Shown piece after piece: positions 23,251 to 34,178 of a stretch of DNA of 64,000 nucleotides. Positions within the stretch are counted from its first letter, which is position 1. Every line of letters starts with the position of its first letter. The DNA lies in assembly GCF_032854445.1 (NCBI RefSeq), contig NC_088302.1, positions 2,598,023 to 2,662,022 of the forward strand, read 5' to 3'. Position numbers and translations under genes: made by a program. The notes beneath the pieces are model-generated. The model saw only the letters and a list, made by a program, of their open reading frames with translations. It did not search any database and was not told the DNA's origin. Source of the stretch: Liolophura sinensis (Eukaryota; Mollusca; Polyplacophora; Chitonida; Chitonidae).

Positions 23251-23475
23251 TATTCTGCATAAGCCATGGTGCTAGGGGGCGTGTAATGTGCTGCTATTTA
23301 TGCATTTACATGAAGAGTTAGAATAAAACCTTAACTGAGGTAAATTGACAAGAGGCTGTATTTCACCAGACAAGTGTGGCCATTTGCCAGCTATCACACT
23401 GTTGCCGCTGCTTTGGTTTTTCTCTCCATGCTGTACTTCTTAATTATAAAACTTCATCCCCAGTCCTCTAGGCTG
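23250..23475 (+). repeat. Repeat family R copy
   Basis: TAAGCCATGGTGCTAGGGGG, CATTTACATGAAGAGTTAGA, GGTAAATTGACAAGAGGCTG, GCCAGCTATCACACTGTTGC and CTCCATGCTGTACTTCTT in the consensus order. Confidence 0.85.
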
Positions 23476-24249
23476 ACTAGAATGTCTTTTGGTAATCAGT
23501 AAACCCTCAATATACCTTTTTCCTTTTGTGTAAAAACAAACTCAAACATTTCAGTTAAAGTATATGTCGGGGTACTCTGTCCATTACCAAGCCTTGTTTT
23601 TTTCCAAACAATATGTCTTCTGTTCTCCACGAAAAACTTACAGTCTATATTCAAAACGCTTTACTGAGATAACGTAAAATTTATAATATTGATACCTATG
23701 TAGTTCCTTGGATTTTTAACAGCCTCTTAGTTTCAGAAAAAGTGCTATTTTGGAATTAGATTTTCATTTTTAGTCTTCTTCTGTATGGTAAAATCATTTG
23801 CGTTTATACCGTAATCATCCTTAATGTGGATTTGCTCTTCGCAGATACGCTTAAAATTTCTTCTGCTTTCTTTTCTTTATACTTTTTAGCTGCCATAGTT
23901 TATTGTAGTTAATACCCGATTTAATCATTGTCTCCCTTGTTTCATCAGCTTTAGTCTGTCTATGTATTATACGGTCCAGTTAAGTCGTTACCTAGCAGCT
24001 CGCCATGCTACATTAAATCAAACTTTGTGTTTTTATCAACCGAAACGAGACCACGTGGTTTGTGACACCTAACAGCTTACACTTTCCTAGAAACGTTGCT
24101 TTTTGCGTCTTAGATAACACTTTTACGTCTACTTGACCACTGTCTAAATCACAAATAATTTCATTATTATTTTGATTGAATACTCACCCAAAACTTTCTC
24201 ACATTTCAATTCCCTAAATTCAGTTGTCGGTACTGGCTTATCATGAACA

Positions 24250-24300
24250 CAAGTGAGTGAGTGAGTGAGTGAGTGCTGGGGTTTAACGTCGCACTGATCG
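24250..24300 (-). repeat. SINE family B tail fragment with (GAGT)n microsatellite
   Basis: GTGAGTGAGTGAGTGAGTGA followed by GGGGTTTAACGTCGCACTGA, the 3' end of SINE B in reverse. Confidence 0.65.
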
Positions 24301-25441
24301 CCGTCTTATAAGCTTAACTTCTTGAATACGGAGAAATGTGCAAATTCAATCGCATTCAATATTTCAATCACAGCCTACTCTCCTATTTACAACACGAACT
24401 CCATGAGATTTACAAAGCAGCTTCCCATCACATACATTTTCTTTATGCATATCTGTCCCCAGGAATGAAATGAGATATATAACATGACCCATATTATCAC
24501 TAGTGTTTTCTTTCGAACCATTTTCTATGTCTTGAAAAAGTGAAATTTTTGCCACAGTTGGTGCGGGCTGTGGCTGTTTATGGCGAGTCCGGTCAATGCG
24601 CTAATTTTCAACGGGTCGATATCTTTTCAGGGTTTTCTTTATTTAAATGTTTGAATTATCACATCAGGATTTTGAGCTGTTTGCTCTTCCTATCTGTGAA
24701 AGAACATTGTTACGCGCAGAGCGGGCTTCTTGATGTGGAGTGTTTCGCCTCACGTAATCATTTCACATCTCAGCTGCTCGTTCACAACCTGCAAATTCCT
24801 CAACTGACCAAGTCATCCTTTTATTGATTTTACTTCTTTTATTCTGTTTTTTTTTATAACGTCAAACATATCGCTCATTGTTTGAGGACATATTTTAAGC
24901 TTTTTGAAATTAATTCAAAGTGTTGAAAACATTGGGCTTCAGTCCGATTGTGAATAAGCGTTTGGGAATAAAAATTGTGTAAAATGATGCCAAGGTATCT
25001 TGTTTGCCACCATAAGTCTATCTGATTTACAACCCCACTCAGACTAATAGACTAATAAATAATGAAAACAACATGCTGATACAAATCATACAAGTGATGT
25101 AAACCACACAGTACTCACGGCTATAAGAAGTTGCTGAAGTGCATCATCGCCCATCAGGCTACTTTCTGTAGTGTTTTACATCGGAGTAACTAGCTTATGG
25201 TCTATTTCCTTTAGTTAGTCGCCTATATTTAGCTGTCTGTAAAATCAGTAATACCCGCTACAAAAATTGCTTTTAATGACTCGTAACAACACAAGCTCTA
25301 CACATCGATATGTTGAAAATTCATATCCTTTGAAAGAAAATGAAGTGAAAACAATGAAGATTTCAGAGTTGCATGTCAGGAAATTCTGTAATAAAAATGT
25401 AATCGATTCGCTGAGACAGTAGTGAAGACTCTTGTAACTGA

Positions 25442-25696
25442 GGGGGCCTCCGTGGCTCAGTTGGTTTGCGCGCTAGCGCAGCGTAATGACCCAGGTGTCT
25501 CTCACCAGTGCTGTCGCTGTGAGCTCATGCTGGCTTCCTCTCCGGCCGTATGTGGGAAGGTCTTTAGCAACCTGCGGATGGTCGTGGGTTTCCCCCGGGC
25601 TATGCCCGGTTTCCACCCATCATAATGCTGGCCGCCGTCGTATAAGTGAAATATTCTTGAGTACGGCGTAAAACACCAACCAAATAAATAAATAAA
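25442..25696 (+). repeat. SINE family A, full length
   Basis: Intact tRNA-like head (GGCCTCCGTGGCTCAGTTGG, A-box; B-box region partly deleted), body, and (AAAT)n tail. It is flanked by TCTTGTAACTGA (25430-25441) and TCTTGTTACTGA (25697-25708), a 12-bp target-site duplication. It is the best reference copy in the window. Confidence 0.92.
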
Positions 25697-25884
25697 TCTT
25701 GTTACTGAATGCAGTTTGTCCTAGCCGCGTGTTGGTGCGCCTTTTGTAAAACAAAATACTCTCCACACCCATTGTCCAGCATGTTGTTTGTTTTTGGATA
25801 ATTATGATGTCACCCGAGACAATGCGTTCTTGGTGTCGGAACAAGGCTCATTGACTTACATCCTCTGCCAAAGCAATGCAATAT

Positions 25885-26115
25885 AGAGGCTGTAGGGACA
25901 GGCTGTAGGGACAGGCTGCGACATGCTAGAATATTAACCGTCGATAACAAAATGTGGACCTCAGATGCGCTTTGATAGCCACTCTTCCGATGTCCAACGT
26001 AGCGCTCTAGTTCAACACGATGAATATACATCCCCTAACCATTGTTTAGTCAAATTAAACACAGACATGAAGCAGAGTGTCAGAGCTCCTGAGTGATCTG
26101 TCTATATTTACTTAC
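25885..26115 (-). repeat. Repeat family S, inverted copy
   Basis: CGACATGCTAGAATATTAAC, GTCGATAACAAAATGTGGAC, GATGTCCAACGTAGCG and AAGCAGAGTGTCAGAG. Preceded by a 13-bp duplicate (GGCTGTAGGGACA x2, from 25889). Confidence 0.6.
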
Positions 26116-26554
26116 AAGAGAATTGTACTGATTGTAAAACTGGGGAAAGTTAGAGTGAAGGCGTTTAATGGAATAGCCTTGAAACACAAACTTTGCAGTT
26201 ATAACTTGTGATCTTGATTGAAATCGTCTCATAACACGCAACACAGGATCTAACAAATGCTACATGGTGAGATAAAAACACGCAATGTGCAGAACCCTTT
26301 TGTATATTGCTTTGCAAGGAAGGATAATTACAATTTCAAAATCGAAACAATCGCGCTTATCGTACAGTCTGCGAGAGAGGGAAGCGATTTAGTCTTTGTA
26401 CAAATATAAGTCCAAATATTGTAAAAATATAGGTTTAGATAAGATGCGTCATCTGGACAGTGCTTCACAGCATTTGCTATATACGGAATGCTTGAATCTA
26501 GCAGATCACCAATATACTGTTTACTAAATGAGAAAGATCAGGCCTGCTGACAAT

Positions 26555-27095
26555 TACACCTTAATCATTTCTGCATGTACTTGTATTCATACGGGAACAG
26601 GTGTAGGTCAGCCAAAGGGGGTCACAATTGGTACCTAATGGTATGCCTAGACATTGTTGATGTATGGTTTCCTTGAATTTCACATAAATGTTATTAATGG
26701 GAAACTTTAGCAAATCGATGAACAACAAAACATCTCATCAATGGTAACTCTTGTTTGCAGTGGAACTGGAAAAGACTGTGTTGCCTTTGACGTTAATGTA
26801 GCGATGACCAGTTTTATTTAAAAAAAAAACACTACTGAAATTCTATGAATTAAGTTTCTGTGAGGAATTGTAGTATAGAAAGTGGAGAAGTCCCAAGTAT
26901 ATCCCAAGATATCCTTATTCTCTGCGTGTATTTGAGCGTCTTTTTTTACAGTGAGGCGTTTTGATTTTTTAAAGGTCCATATACTGTTAACGCCAGATAT
27001 TTTTTTCAACTGCACAACAGTATTTTTCCAAAATGACTACACGTCTTGTAGAGCCTTGGTTAAAAGAGTAGATACAACGAATTCCTGTCTTGTTT
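26555..27095 (-). pseudogene. Penelope-like reverse transcriptase relic
   Basis: Read on the minus strand in broken frames: LLTKALQDV, then GVNSIWTFK, DFSTFYTTIPHRNLIHRI, HRYINVKGN, NNIYVKFKET, GIPLGTNC and FPYEYKYMQ. These are in the order of conserved RT blocks of a Penelope-like (PLE) type RT: finger region, D-containing motif A, and the GIPMGTNCAP-like motif B. Stops and frameshifts (for example TAG after LLTKALQDV and a shift after GTNC) make it non-functional. The YxDD block and endonuclease domain are not found. PLE assignment is from remembered family style; another RT clade is possible. Confidence 0.75.
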
Positions 27096-27119
27096 TTGTC
27101 TTCTACAAGCGCATACAGG

Positions 27120-27240
27120 TTGTGTATAACAATTTCTGTATAGTTGCCGATAATATATGTATCTTAGTTGCGCTTTGATTGCAACTGTTCATACATAACT
27201 TCTTTTATGAAGCAGACTGACAGAGATTCTTGACGCCCTG
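27120..27240 (-). repeat. Repeat family S fragment
   Basis: GTTGCCGATAATATATGTAT, TTGCGCTTTGATTGCAACTG and AAGCAGACTGACAGAGATTC. Confidence 0.5.
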
Positions 27241-27655
27241 TTGCTGGCAATTATACACCTGAGATGAGAGATGATACCGATTTGTACACAATTCTATTAC
27301 CCTTCGATTCCTTTTTATTACATACAACGGACTGCTTGGCTCTATGCCAAGTGCACATTATCCAGGTCGTGAGATACCCCCAACACGAGACAGAAGCGTT
27401 TGACTTCTGGACGGGTCTTTTGTAGTTCTATGGGTGGATAGAGGTTGTTGTTTACATTGAGTAAAGCAGACGACAAATATAAACAAAGAAACAAAATGTC
27501 TATTTTTTCTGTCGGATCGAACGTTTATTTTAAAGAAGAAAGGTATCAGGTTACAGATAATTTGAATGCTACACAATAAGAGATAATAATGGTTTCACGA
27601 AAATTTTTTTTTTACGTACGGACCTGATAATTCTTCCTGCGAGTCTTTCTTTCAG

Positions 27656-28050
27656 CGGCCTCTCCTAAATGTCCCAGTTGACCACAAACCATGGTATGGC
27701 AATCAACCCATGTGTCTAAAAAGATTGGATCCATGATGTCTGATATTTCCCGCGATGCAAAACTTAGCCGCAGATACACGAATCACTGCGCCCGGGCTAC
27801 GACAGCCCCAGTTCTTGCTGATGCCGGGGTTTCTGTGATCGACCTTATGTCTCTGACAGGCCACTGCAATGAATCCAGTGTACGGACTTATGTCAACAAA
27901 CCGCCCATTTCAAAACGCCGTGAAATCAGCATTATCCTGCATGCTTCAAGTTTGTCATCAGAAAATGCTGAAAGTGAAAATGCCGTTTTTAAATACTCCC
28001 ATGTCAGTCACGCCACTCCCAGCGCAAATGCCCGACGCTGTCGACTATAA
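27656..28050 (+). pseudogene. Crypton-like tyrosine recombinase, C-terminal exon
   Basis: A 119-codon open stretch from 27691 carries YTNHCARAT (H-x-x-R box), SLTGHCNESS (second His) and RTYV (nucleophile Tyr), the C-terminal catalytic residues of tyrosine recombinases in the Crypton/DUF3504-type domain found in animal Cryptons and domesticated genes. Upstream in another frame, PVDHKPWYGNQPM matches the preceding part of the domain, so one frameshift lies near the A5 run at 27718-27722. A good 3' splice site (tctttctttcag) precedes 27656, so this may be the last exon of a former gene. The N-terminal catalytic Arg region was not found. Confidence 0.75.
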
Positions 28051-28930
28051 TGTTACATGTAACAGTAGCAATGCCATCCAAATGGCAAAAATTCCAGTTT
28101 TCAGTCACGCCTGAAAGTTTTGGAGGGCTGTTCAACAATTCAACAATAAATAACAGCAGTGTTCACATCAACTTCACATCCTCTGGATAGCGGACTGGCT
28201 GCAGATCGCCCTTTTCAACTCCCAATCCTTGTTTGATGTTTATCCGAGTTAAATTGTTGTTTTTTTTCCACGATGTTCAGTCCGTTTACTCATGTTTTCT
28301 CTCCGCAAACGCTATTGTCTGACTGCCGCCAATATATTGCCGTTGACCCAGATCTTCAAATTTCGTACATCATGTGACCCTCATGCATGAGTGTAACGTG
28401 TATATTTTACGTAATTGATTCGGCGCACTGAGTGAAACATGTGCACGGGGCCGGTTTAATGTACTATAACTTTGTACAGATTGCGTCGTTACAAATTTAA
28501 ATTGTGATCTATCTATTGTATTTCACAATACAATAAACGCAAATCATATTTATCTTCATGATACCTTTAACTTATAAATTATAATATATTTATTTGCTTA
28601 CTTATAATAAGCATAAACACATATTTATGATATTGTTATTGTTTTGTTATTTATCAACATTTGTTGAGAAATTAATATTGAATTGAAAATGTCAACTGAA
28701 GTGTTCCATTATTTCAACATTCGTTACCATGTTTTTATGAATTTGATACAGAATACAACACGACCGCAAAGCATTTACACAAGTAAACTAAATAAAATTC
28801 AGTATCAAACTATTGTCAACCTAATTTTGTGTGTTTCAATTATTTTTTCCGTACGTAATTCAAACTTTAATTACGTTTAAACAGTTGAGTTCCCCACTTT
28901 TGTTGTCGTTTTGCTGATGCCAGAGGTTGC
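28051..28930. other. AT-rich DNA, nothing recognised
   Basis: Follows the recombinase exon; AT-rich from about 28500. No domain or repeat seen. Confidence 0.35.
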
Positions 28931-28934
28931 CAGC

Positions 28935-29050
28935 TCCTTTAGCTCGTCAGACAGAGTTTGGGAACTCTCGCTTCCAGCAACAAGCGACCTCCCCGTCTCA
29001 CTATCACTGTGGTCGCGGTTTGACACCGTGCCTTTCTCACCGAAGCCTAC
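28935..29050 (+). repeat. Possible tRNA-derived SINE head
   Basis: CTTTAGCTCGTCAGACAGAG resembles a Pol III A box/D arm and GCGGTTTGACACCG a B box, about 90 nt apart. Too decayed and too widely spaced for a tRNA gene. Confidence 0.35.
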
Positions 29051-29382
29051 CCTGATAACAGCGTCTTAGCTGAAATATGAAAGCAACCCTGCAGATGTGT
29101 TATTTAATAGTGCTATATTTTATAGTCGGAATTGTTTTCGAGAAACAAACGTATTCTTTTTATTATTCTATCCTAGTCGCGAAGCACGTCCGTAATATTT
29201 AGCATCGCATTTTAACACCCCCTGTAAAACACATTATGGTTTCGTCGATAATTAGGTCACGCCCCTTTAGAACGTTCGGTTGGACGAAAACAACGAGCCA
29301 GGAAAAGTGGGGGCGTTTCTTGCTGTTAATCTATACCGCTATGGCGTTTTTTATAATTACGAAAACATTTTGCTGCTGCCAA

Positions 29383-29576
29383 GGTAATAAAATAGAAATA
29401 ATGTTCGCGTGAGGGTAGTCTAACGGTAGTTATACATCAAATCGATGTGAAAGAGTTTACAAATTTTGGGACTCACGCTTCGCCTTCGACCTACAATATA
29501 AACTCTTCCACATCGATTTGATGTAAAACTACTGTTAGACTAACCTGACGTGAACATTATTTCTTAATTTTATACC
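29383..29576. repeat. Foldback element: 78-nt inverted repeat
   Basis: Left arm 29383-29459 and right arm 29499-29576 are near-perfect inverted copies (shared core TACATCAAATCGATGTG, TAGTCTAAC, AATAATGTTC), with a 39-nt spacer. There is no coding capacity. Fits a MITE or foldback transposon; the DNA could form a long hairpin. Confidence 0.9.
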
Positions 29577-29854
29577 AGTGACATCTAATAAACTGACGGC
29601 TAAAAGAAACTTTACAACAACGTTAGTTAAATTTAACCAACCTCTTCAGCAAATTAATACCAAATTATTGTAGGAAAACATCGTACGAAGCATATTCCCA
29701 TGTGCGACATATAAGCCCACAATTTGTTTTGAGACAACGAAGAAAGTTGAAAAATCACGTGACCCATGGATGGCTGCAACTGCACATGTAATAAGTGTAT
29801 AAAAACGTTACACAGTGTGCTGGACTTGCACACTGACTAAAAACCATCAAAGCA

Positions 29855-30855
29855 ATGCCTCGATTGACTCCAGAACAACGCGAGAGGGCCCTGGGTATGG
29901 TATCCAAGGGAGCCACCCATGCTCACATTGCAAGGACCTTCGGCTGCTCTTGTGTAACTGTGTCAAACTTGATGCAACGTTACAGATAGACAGGGCAGAC
30001 ATCGGGCAGGCCAAGAACAGGCAGGCCTAGGGTAACTACGCCCAGAGAAGACGGGTACCTGCGCACCTTACACCTGAGGAAATGCTTCCTGATAGTGAGG
30101 TCATCGTCAATCAATGCCTTAGGTCACCGGATCAGTCGGCAGACCGTGTCCAGGAGACTCATGACTCACGGAATTATAGCCGATCGACAATTCAGAGGGC
30201 AGTAGTTGACAGCCAAACATAGTCTTCAGAGGTTGCGATGGGCTCGAATTGTACCCCTTTGGCATCGACGTGATTGGTAAAGTGTTTTCACGGATGAAAG
30301 CCGCTTCTGCCAGTTCGGAGCCGATGGCAGACAGCGAGTTTACCGTCGAACAGGCGAACGAACAGCTGCATCATGCATCCAGGAGGTGGTACAGTTTGGT
30401 GGGGGCAATGTGATGGGGTGGGGTTTGTGGAGAAGAACGGACACCACTGGTCATCTACCGGAACCTAACAGGTCAACGTTACGTGGATGAAATTCTGCGT
30501 CGTGTTGTCCTGCCATTCCGTCAACAGGAGCCACGTGGTGTCCTGTACCAGCATGACAATGCCAGACCCCATACAGCTCGAGCTGTGCAGAACTTCCTGG
30601 ACGTCAATGACGTCAACGTCTTCCGCTGCCTGCACGTTCCGCAGATATGTCCCCCATAGAACACCTTTGGATATCATGGGTCGTCGAGTAAGACAGCGGC
30701 CACACCTTGTAGCCAACCGACAAGAACTGGCGTTCACGCTCCAAGATGAATGGCAAGGAATCCCACGTCGTATCATCAGACGACTGACTTTTCTATGCGT
30801 CGGAGAGTTTTTGCATACTATGAAGCGAGGGGTCACCACACGCGATATTGAATGA
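29855..30855 (+). pseudogene. Tc1/mariner-type transposase relic
   Basis: Starts ATG with MPRLTPEQRERALGMV and HIARTFGC, a Tc1 helix-turn-helix. Stops and frameshifts follow soon after. Catalytic regions remain: FTDESRF (first Asp), LYQHDNARPHTA (second Asp) and MSPIEHLW (Glu), a DD34E-type arrangement. A full element would be ~340 codons, and this one matches in length but is broken. Terminal inverted repeats were not identified by eye. Confidence 0.85.
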
Positions 30856-31820
30856 GAATGAGCAGTGAACACAGTATGGAAAGCTGTCTATTATTCTTAT
30901 AAGCTGTCCTTTGAAATTAAAGCAATTTGTTGAAAACATGAGCAATTACCATGAAAAGTAATTTTTGTTGCCACTCTAAAAGTGTCAAATTAACAATGTT
31001 TCTAAGAATCCGTGTGTTCAAAACAGTCGATAAGCTGACGACAAAGCAGTTATCTAGCCACACAAACTGTAATCTCTCAACAAGCCCAGTTGTAATCTGA
31101 CGACAAACCAAATCTCACAGTACAGCGATAAGCTGACGACTAATATGTGTTTGCAACAAACGCGGATTTCACAAATGAAAAGTTACTGGTCGGCTAGTCA
31201 CCGCCGTGGGCAAACAGAATATTGCATCAGAGTGGGTCCGAATACTCATAATAATATTGCTAAAAAATTAAGCTTATCTCTTCATCCTTCTATAGGGCCT
31301 TTGCTTAACATAGCCGACTGAGATCGAAATGGCTTTGTAAATTAGTAATGTTTGTCATTTACTGGGTCTGGAGCTCAGCAGCTTCTGTCGATATCTGAAC
31401 TTGTGGCCTGAATGTTCAGTTTGTCTTGTATGACTTGTAATGCTGAATTCCACATAAAATTCCACATTCCACATGTTCCTCCCAAAGCATCATCATTTTT
31501 ACCACTTTTTTAGTATTTCTTTTTACTTTTAGGGTTTTACTGAACACCGCGATCTATGAGTTCTGTCGATATGCGGAATTGTAACTTGAATATTATTTTC
31601 CTTTTCTGCACGGATTTATTTGACCTCGGAGAGTAAAGCAGAGAAAGCAAAGTTTCACATCTTCTGGACTGACCCGTGTAAGTAGCGTGTCGGCCAACAT
31701 TATGAAGTCATTTTCTGTTCACGCATACCCACAATACAAAGAGAAATAGTTCAAGGTTTCCACGCCAGACGTAAGCTTCAATTGCATCACAAAAACACTC
31801 ACGATGTATCAAAATCACAT

Positions 31821-32080
31821 GGGGGGGGGGGGGGGGGCTCCTTGGCTAAGTTGGTTAGCGCGCTAGCGCAGCGTAATGACCCAGGAGCCTCTCACTAATG
31901 CGGTCTGTGTGAGTTCAAGTCCAACTCATGCTGGCTTCCTCTCCGGCCTCAAGTGGGAAGGTCTGTCAGCATCATGTGGATGGTCTTGGGTTTCACCCGG
32001 GTTCTGCCTGGTTTCCTCCCATCATAATTCTGGCCCCGGCGTAAAACACCAATCAAATAAATAAATAAATAAAATTATGC
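31821..32080 (+). repeat. SINE family A, near full length, with a G17 run at its 5' end
   Basis: TTGGCTAAGTTGGTTAGCGC head, GTGAGTTCAAGTCC B box, body and (AAAT)n tail. It splits sequence that is continuous in the duplicate at ~33685, so it inserted after the local duplication. The G17 run at 31821-31837 precedes the head. Confidence 0.9.
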
Positions 32081-32579
32081 GCATCCCTGGCAATGAAAGT
32101 CACTTAGGCAGTCTCACTCTGTGTGGCAAAATAATTAAAGTCACATCCACGACGTTGTAGTTTATTTATAATAATTTATAATTTTCACTAAAGTTTTCAA
32201 TAGTGACTCATTTGTTGGAATAGAAATCGAATGGCACGCAGCATTAATTGGTAAAGCTAAAACAACAAGTAATGCAGATAACATAGATGTTAGCTGGATT
32301 TTCAGTGGTTTATCACAGATCCTCGCACAAACTATTCCCCTTGTTTCGCCATCTTGACGTTAGAATGTTTAGGTACAGGCCAAGATAGTTGATAACAAGG
32401 TTTAGGTATTTATATATGAGCTTACTCATTGGTTTAAATGAAAATCCAGTAGCATAAATGTGCCCACTTTTCACTTTTCTGTCCCTTGACTCTCCTCATC
32501 CACAATCTAATGATCCGTTCATCTTCTGGCATAAAACACTCCCTAATAGCTATCTCGAATAACTCTATCCCACAATTAC

Positions 32580-32815
32580 ACGTTGTATAGTATATCGGTC
32601 CCATTCAACTGCGATTTCTTTGTTGCCGTCTACGTTCCTGACGTCATCCGTCATGAGCTCACACTCGGTTCCCTGCTTCGCCATGTTGAAGGAAGATCAT
32701 TCCTCATAAACGACGCAGTGAAAGAAACACTCCACAGGCCTGGAGTTCTGGATTGTCATCAGGCGACAACCTTTTGATCTCTTCCCGATGCGTCTTTGGA
32801 GACGAAAGTATTTGT
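32580..32815 (-). pseudogene. PAN pseudo-exon C
   Basis: Aligns without net indels to the 236 nt PAN exons of genes A and B. The acceptor AG is changed (cag to cac at 32816-32818), TGA interrupts the frame at 32697-32699, and the terminal stop is changed to CGT. The cysteines VECFFHC and ECELM are still readable. Its downstream 120 bp aligns with the gene A 3' flank (8000-8124). It belongs to a tandem duplication unit next to gene B. Confidence 0.85.
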
Positions 32816-33927
32816 GTGAAAACTAAGGAGGCATTTCAGAACAAGCTTTAGCAACTTTGTCAATTTGTCATGTCATAAAAATTACAAATGGAATTTTTTT
32901 ATGGAAGTCTTTATATAATGTACTTTGTAGATTTAAAGTTCACTAGCGGTTAGCTAGCCACACAACTGTAAACTCTCGTTAAAGCTGTAAACTCTCAAAA
33001 CAAAGCTCTACTCAGAGGATAAAAACAGAAATCTTACAATAAATCTGTAATCTAACGAACAAAGCCGAAATCCCAGAATAAAGCTCTACTGACGACTAAT
33101 ATGTGCATGCAACAGGTACGGATTGTTAAAAAGACAAAGCGCTGGCCAACAAAAAACAATTAAACTGACCTGTCCATCATTAAATTGAGGTTTGTGCTTT
33201 GTGAACATGTACCTGACTTCGAACTCGATATGGTTTGGTAAGTATTACAATAAACAGATTAGTGTTTGTTTCATTTACTGGACCTCGCCTTTAGAACCCT
33301 CTGTCGATATTTGAAATTGCAGCCTTGAATGCTCAGTTTTTGTTGTATTACAACGTTTATGTGGGGATATTTCTCCTTGAGCATTGCCCATTATCATTTT
33401 TATTGACTTTCCTTCCTTTTTACTTTAAGGGTTTCTTTTTCTACACTGACCTCGGAAAGCACAGGAGAGAAAGCAAGTTTCAAACTTCTGGATTCGCCTG
33501 TATGAGTAGCGTGTCAGTAAGTCTTTGAAGGTCATTTAGTGACCTTTCTCTATGGTGGCTTTGCCTCTGGTTTTTGGCTTCATGATTCTTCCTACTCGCT
33601 ATGTAAAGAGAAATGGTTTATGTTTTCATGCCACACGTACATCGAATCTGTATCACAGAAACACCTACTCTCACGATATATCAAAATTATATCCAGCAAT
33701 CAAAGTCACTTAAGCAGTCTAGATCGGTATTACGAAAGAGTTAAAGTCACACAGCTCCTCTCACAACGTTGTAGTCCGTTGAGTTTAAAGCCACAACAGC
33801 CTATGAGAACTGTCTTAGCCACTTTAAAAAAGCCACAGACGTGATATTTGCCATAAACACAATGTCAGGTAGAATAAAATTCAGCCATTGCAGTGACATA
33901 ACTTCACACAAATCTGCAATAGAGTAA

Positions 33928-33933
33928 TTTATT
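33928..33933 (-). promoter_or_regulatory. Candidate poly(A) signal for gene B
   Basis: AATAAA on the minus strand, nine bases past the TGA of gene B exon 4. It would imply a very short 3' UTR. Gene A lacks it at this position. Confidence 0.35.
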
Positions 33934-33942
33934 CCACAGAGT

Positions 33943-34178
33943 TCACTGAATGATACATCTGGTCCATCCAGCTGCTATATCTTCATTGCCGTCTACGTCG
34001 CTCACGTCACCCGCAATGAGCTCACACTCTGTTCCCTGCTCCGCCATATTGAAAGAAGAGAACTCCGGGCGAAGGATGCAGTGAGAGAAACACTCCACAG
34101 GGCTGGAGCTTAGGATAGTCATCAGACGACGGCCTTTTGATCTCTTCCCCATGCGACTTTGGATACGCAAGTATCTTG
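33943..34178 (-). CDS. Gene B exon 4: PAN/apple-like domain and stop
   Basis: The acceptor is ttatttttcag; 236 nt, the same length as gene A exon 4, ending in TGA. Shows VECFSHC, a Phe-Ser-Ser-Phe-Asn segment and ECELI. The third PAN cysteine of gene A (ECSSFN) is Phe here (EFSSFN), which would break one predicted disulphide and is a further hint of relaxed constraint. Confidence 0.75.

Larger units (their letters stand above)
31030..32955. repeat. Segmental duplication unit 1 (exon 4 copy C and flank)
   Basis: Aligns with 32940-34290: shared landmarks include TCTAGCCACACAA / GCTAGCCACACAA, TGACGACTAATATGTG, the CTGTCGATAT(C/T)TGAA block, GTAGCGTGTC and AAAGTCACTTA(G/A)GCAGTCT. The unit contains the 3' flank, PAN exon C and about 140 bp of intron 3. 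It was later hit by a SINE-A insertion at about 31838. Confidence 0.75.

Noticed and set aside
30465-30872. 135-codon frame on the minus strand
   Set aside because: Antisense shadow of the decayed Tc1 transposase.
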